From: Gemmobacter sp964439015
GTDB taxonomy: Bacteria; Pseudomonadota; Alphaproteobacteria; Rhodobacterales; Rhodobacteraceae
Reading direction: 5' to 3'
DNA length: 24,984 nucleotides
Assembly: GCA_964439015.1 (NCBI GenBank)
Contig: CAYTMV010000032.1
Span: 1-24,984 of the forward strand
The number at the start of each line of letters is the position of its first letter. Positions within the stretch are counted from its first letter, which is position 1. Position numbers and translations under genes: made by a program. A model generated the notes under the pieces. It worked only from the letters and a program-made list of their open reading frames with translations, was not told the DNA's origin and did not search any database. This document shows positions 22,091-24,984 of the stretch, in pieces.

Positions 22091-23332
22091 ATGACCAAGG
22101 CCCCGATCCTGACCCCGGTGCTGATCGCCGGCTGCCTTATCCTGATGGTGGGCTTTTCGATCCGCGCCAGTTTCGGGGTGTTCCAGATCCCGATTGCCGA
22201 GCAGTTCAACTGGCCGCGCGCCGATTTCTCGCTGGCCATCGCGATCCAGAACCTCGCCTGGGGCATCGGTCAGCCGATCTTCGGCGCGCTGGCCGAGCGG
22301 TTTGGCGACCGCCGCGCGATCATTCTGGGGGCGCTGTTCTATGCGGGCGGTCTGGTTCTGTCAGCCTTTGCCACCACGCCGTTCCAGATGCAGGCGCTGG
22401 AGGTTCTGGTGGGCTTTGGCATCGCCGGAACGGGCTTTGGCGTGATTTTGGCCGTGGTGGGACGGGCGGCCGCGCCCGAGCATCGCTCGCTTGCGCTGGG
22501 CATTGCCACGGCAGCAGGATCGGCCGGGCAGGTGTTCGGCGCGCCCTTGGCCGAGTTCTTGCTGCGCCACTACACCTGGCCCACGGTGTTCATCATCTTT
22601 GCCGTGATCGTGCTGGCCAGCCTGATGGCGCTGCCCTTCATGCGCAGCCCCACCGTCGCCACCCGGGCCGAGCTGGAGGAAAGCCTTGGCGTGGTGCTGA
22701 AGCGGGCCTTCACCGACCCGTCCTATATCATGATCTTCCTCGGCTTCTTTTCCTGCGGCTATCAGTTGGCCTTCATCACCGCGCATTTCCCGGCCTTTGT
22801 GACCGAGATGTGCGGTGCGGTGGACCCCTCGGGGATGCTGGCCGCGCTGGGGATCGACACGACCTCGGCGCTGGGCGCGGTTTCGATCTCGGTGATCGGG
22901 CTGGCCAATATCGTCGGCGCGATCACCGCCGGCTGGATGGGCAAGCGGTTTGTGAAGAAATACCTGCTGTCGCTGATCTATCTGGGCCGCACCATCGCGG
23001 CGGCGGCCTTCATCCTGATGCCGATGACACCGGCCAGCGTGCTGATCTTCTCGCTGGTGATGGGGGCGCTGTGGCTGGCGACCGTGCCGCTGACCTCGGG
23101 TCTGGTCGCGCATATCTTCGGGCTGCGCTACATGGGGACGCTGTACGGCTTTGTGTTCCTCAGCCACCAGATCGGCGGCTTTCTGGGCGTCTGGCTGGGC
23201 GGGATGATGTATGACATCACCGGCAACTACACGCTGGTCTGGTGGATCGGCGTGGGGGTGGGGGCGTTTTCGGCGCTGGTCCATCTGCCGATCCGCGAGG
23301 CGCCGTGGCAGGCAGCGCCCTCGCGGGCCTGA
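22091..23332 (+). CDS. MFS transporter
   Basis: A 413-aa, probably 12-helix, major facilitator superfamily membrane protein. The loop-2/3 motif A is GALAERFGDRRA (65-76), and a conserved Arg lies in the first helix region (GFSIRASFGVFQIPIAEQF, 21-39). A central cytoplasmic loop (about 184-205, with RAELEESLG) separates the two halves. The general look is of the oxalate/formate or monocarboxylate-like branch, but the substrate is unknown. The ATG at 22091 has GGAGG at 22081-22085. It begins 30 nt after the shortened dnaE2, so it may be read from the same promoter, and ends 12 nt from the convergent DUF4424 gene. No terminator is visible at that junction. Confidence 0.9.
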   Translation: MTKAPILTPVLIAGCLILMVGFSIRASFGVFQIPIAEQFNWPRADFSLAIAIQNLAWGIGQPIFGALAERFGDRRAIILGALFYAGGLVLSAFATTPFQMQALEVLVGFGIAGTGFGVILAVVGRAAAPEHRSLALGIATAAGSAGQVFGAPLAEFLLRHYTWPTVFIIFAVIVLASLMALPFMRSPTVATRAELEESLGVVLKRAFTDPSYIMIFLGFFSCGYQLAFITAHFPAFVTEMCGAVDPSGMLAALGIDTTSALGAVSISVIGLANIVGAITAGWMGKRFVKKYLLSLIYLGRTIAAAAFILMPMTPASVLIFSLVMGALWLATVPLTSGLVAHIFGLRYMGTLYGFVFLSHQIGGFLGVWLGGMMYDITGNYTLVWWIGVGVGAFSALVHLPIREAPWQAAPSRA

Positions 23333-23344
23333 TCACGGACCCGC

Positions 23345-24388
23345 TTAATTCGACATCGGGCTGACCAGAAGGATCGCCAGATCCCGCTTCGGCGTGAAAT
23401 CGCGCTTTTCCCACACAAAGGTGGTGGGGCCGGTCTTCTTGATGCCATCCGCGCAGAGCGAGACGAGGTTGCGCTCGCTGCCCTTGTCCAGCGTCAGGCG
23501 AAACAGCCGGATCGGGCCGGCCCAACTGTTGGCGGTGCGCAGCACATAGTCGATGAACAGCGCCATGCCGACCGCATCGTCCATGTCGGCCTGTTTCAGC
23601 CGCTTGGCGATGCCTTTCGATGTGGCCTCGTCGATGCAATACTGCCGGGCCAGATCAAGGGACCAATCATCCCTGGGCGGATGCTGCCAGACAAAGATCC
23701 CGCCCGGCGCGCGGTTGACATAGCCATGCTCGATGGCCAGTGGCTGGCCTGCCGGGAAGGTCTGTGTCCAGTGATAGCGGGTGACGATCGACCAGCGCGG
23801 ATAGGCCTCGTCCGTGCTGCCCTCCATGGCGGGATCCGCCGGATAGAACTCTGCCAGACCTGCCGCCGCCACTGCCGCGCGTTCGGCGGGCGAAAGCGCC
23901 AGAAGATGGGCGGCCACCCGATCCACATCCAGCGTCAGCGGGATACCCCAAGCCTCCAGATCCGCCGTGACATCGCGCCCGGGCGCATCATAGCTCAACG
24001 CCGGTGCGCGCCCGGCTTCCTCGCGCGGTTCGATCACGGCGATGCGGTCGATGCCGGTTGCAACCGGGCGGCCCGCGACCTTTGCGGTAAAGGATACAAG
24101 ATCTTCCTGGTTTCGATCCTCGGGCAGGTTGAAATCGCTCTGCATCAGCGCGCCCAGCGGCACGGGCGGCAGCGGAAAGATCACCTCGCCGGTGACATCG
24201 GCATCGGTCAGGTTGCGAAACTGATAGCTGACGGTGATTCGGTCCGGGCTGATGAACAGATCCTCGGTCTCCAGCGCGACGTCCTCGGTCTGGCTGAAGG
24301 TCAGGCCGGTCGCGGACAGGCCGCCGAAACCGTCATTGGCCAGCGCCGGAAGTGGCAAAAGGCAAAGCGAAAGCAGGATCGGGCGCAT
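23345..24388 (-). CDS. DUF4424-type secreted protein of unknown function
   Basis: A 347-aa protein with a signal peptide (MRPILLSLCLLPLPALA, cleavage probably before Asn18), so periplasmic or secreted. The mature N-terminus (NDGFGGLSATGLTFSQTEDVALETEDLFISPDRI, given here only to show the GGL/ED pattern) and the following SYQFRNLTDADV and EVIFPLPP segments resemble DUF4424 proteins, which have no established role. The C-terminal part has VSLCADGIKKTGPTTFVWE. Two Cys residues (CIDEAT, SLCADG) could pair in the periplasm. The ATG 24388 follows GGAGG, which supports this start over the longer frame. It diverges from the second MFS gene across 91 bp. Confidence 0.8.
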   Translation of the reverse strand: MRPILLSLCLLPLPALANDGFGGLSATGLTFSQTEDVALETEDLFISPDRITVSYQFRNLTDADVTGEVIFPLPPVPLGALMQSDFNLPEDRNQEDLVSFTAKVAGRPVATGIDRIAVIEPREEAGRAPALSYDAPGRDVTADLEAWGIPLTLDVDRVAAHLLALSPAERAAVAAAGLAEFYPADPAMEGSTDEAYPRWSIVTRYHWTQTFPAGQPLAIEHGYVNRAPGGIFVWQHPPRDDWSLDLARQYCIDEATSKGIAKRLKQADMDDAVGMALFIDYVLRTANSWAGPIRLFRLTLDKGSERNLVSLCADGIKKTGPTTFVWEKRDFTPKRDLAILLVSPMSN

Positions 24389-24479
24389 GGGAACCTCCGG
24401 GTTCTGCGCCAGACAAACCCGGACGCGTGCAAAAGGCAACGGGCTTGCAGGAACCTGCGGCGCCTGACAGTCTGCCGCC
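24389..24479. promoter_or_regulatory. Divergent intergenic region, DUF4424 gene / MFS gene
   Basis: These 91 bp must hold both promoters. A small inverted repeat GCAGG-AA-CCTGC (24447-24458) lies 21 nt before the MFS start and could be an operator. I recognise no specific regulator site. Confidence 0.35.
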
Positions 24480-24984
24480 ATGACGATTGCATCCTCCTCC
24501 ACCCGCTCCGGCCTCTGGCCGGGAATCGCCTGCCTGTTCGCGGGCTATGTCCTCAGCCAGTTCTACCGCGCCTTTCTGGCGGTGCTGGCCCCTGTGCTGA
24601 AAACAGATCTCGGCGCCACGCCCGAGGATCTGGCGGCGGCATCGGGTCTGTGGTTCCTGATCTTTGCGGCCATGCAGGTGCCGGTTGGCATGGCACTCGA
24701 CCGGATCGGACCGCGGCGCACGGCCTCAAGCCTGCTGATGATCGGCGCGCTGGGGGCGATCCTCTTTGCGACGGCCGAGGGGCCGCTGTCGATCAAGTTT
24801 GCGATGGCGCTGATCGGCATCGGTTGTTCGCCGGTCATGATGTCCGGCTACTACATCTTTGCGCGCAGCTTTCCGGTGGCGATGTTCGGCACACTGGCAG
24901 GCGCGATGGTGGGGATCGGCAATCTGGGAAATATCGGCTCGGCGCTGCCGCTGTCGGCGGCGGTCGATGCGATCGGCTGGCGTG
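24480..24984 (+). CDS. MFS transporter, N-terminal part (runs off the window)
   Basis: An open frame from ATG 24480 gives 168 residues to the window end without a stop. Helix 1 is about 13-40 (PGIACLFAGYVLSQFYRAFLAVLAP), followed by an amphipathic loop and the MFS motif A GMALDRIGPRRT (70-81) between helices 2 and 3, then ALIGIGCSPVMMSGYYIFARSF. This is a second, only distantly similar, MFS protein. The substrate is unknown. The ribosome binding site is weak. About half or more of the protein lies beyond the window. Confidence 0.85.
   Translation, partial: MTIASSSTRSGLWPGIACLFAGYVLSQFYRAFLAVLAPVLKTDLGATPEDLAAASGLWFLIFAAMQVPVGMALDRIGPRRTASSLLMIGALGAILFATAEGPLSIKFAMALIGIGCSPVMMSGYYIFARSFPVAMFGTLAGAMVGIGNLGNIGSALPLSAAVDAIGWR

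Noticed and set aside
24447..24458. Small inverted repeat GCAGG-AA-CCTGC as a named operator
   Set aside because: Too short and unspecific to assign to any regulator; recorded only within the intergenic feature.
1..24984. Defence islands, CRISPR arrays, prophage, IS elements, toxin-antitoxin pairs, tRNA or rRNA genes
   Set aside because: No spaced repeats, transposase or integrase motifs, small toxin-like pairs or tRNA-like cloverleaf sequences were seen; the content is housekeeping and transport.

Overview
The window looks like a chromosomal segment of an alphaproteobacterium of the Rhodobacterales (Rhodobacter/Paracoccus-like). The basis is high-GC coding sequence, family-typical proteins (an ATP12-type chaperone, a Bzt/Aap amino-acid ABC transporter, a YidC with a Lys in its groove, DnaE2) and a GTTC-N7-GTTC LexA operator. 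I assign no genus. I see no phage, IS element, CRISPR array, rRNA or tRNA, and most genes are housekeeping.

Layout: (1) 1-3034, plus strand: the end of rplQ with a strong terminator, a periplasmic HtrA/Deg protease and rarA. (2) 3042-3773, minus: an SDR oxidoreductase that converges on rarA and diverges from argB. (3) 3887-5960, plus: argB, a ferredoxin-like protein and a SixA-like phosphatase, each start overlapping the previous stop, closed by a terminator. (4) 6003-10659, minus: bztABCD, a four-gene acidic amino-acid ABC transporter with a 10-bp hairpin between the binding-protein gene and the first permease. (5) 10892-16184, minus: yidC, a MOSC protein, engB, crcB, rluC and an ATP12 chaperone, every junction overlapping by 3-4 nt. 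(6) 16411-18915, minus: an EAL-domain protein with a degenerate GGDEF domain, and ttcA. (7) 19029-22060, plus: dnaE2 behind a LexA box, broken in this assembly by a 100-N spacer. (8) 22091-24984: an MFS transporter (+), a DUF4424 protein (-) and the start of a second MFS transporter (+).

The most notable points are in region 7. The N run is flanked by an identical 55-bp duplication, so it is almost certainly an assembly artefact and dnaE2 is continuous. The reconstructed DnaE2 (958 aa) stops before the usual C-terminal OB-fold region and has no imuA/imuB beside it. The second point is gene order. From remembered Rhodobacterales synteny (rarA-crcB-rluC-atp12-bzt and yidC-MOSC-engB-argB), the arrangement here is what one inversion between the rarA/crcB and engB/argB junctions would give. 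I found no convincing novel biological system; the findings are modest and labelled accordingly.
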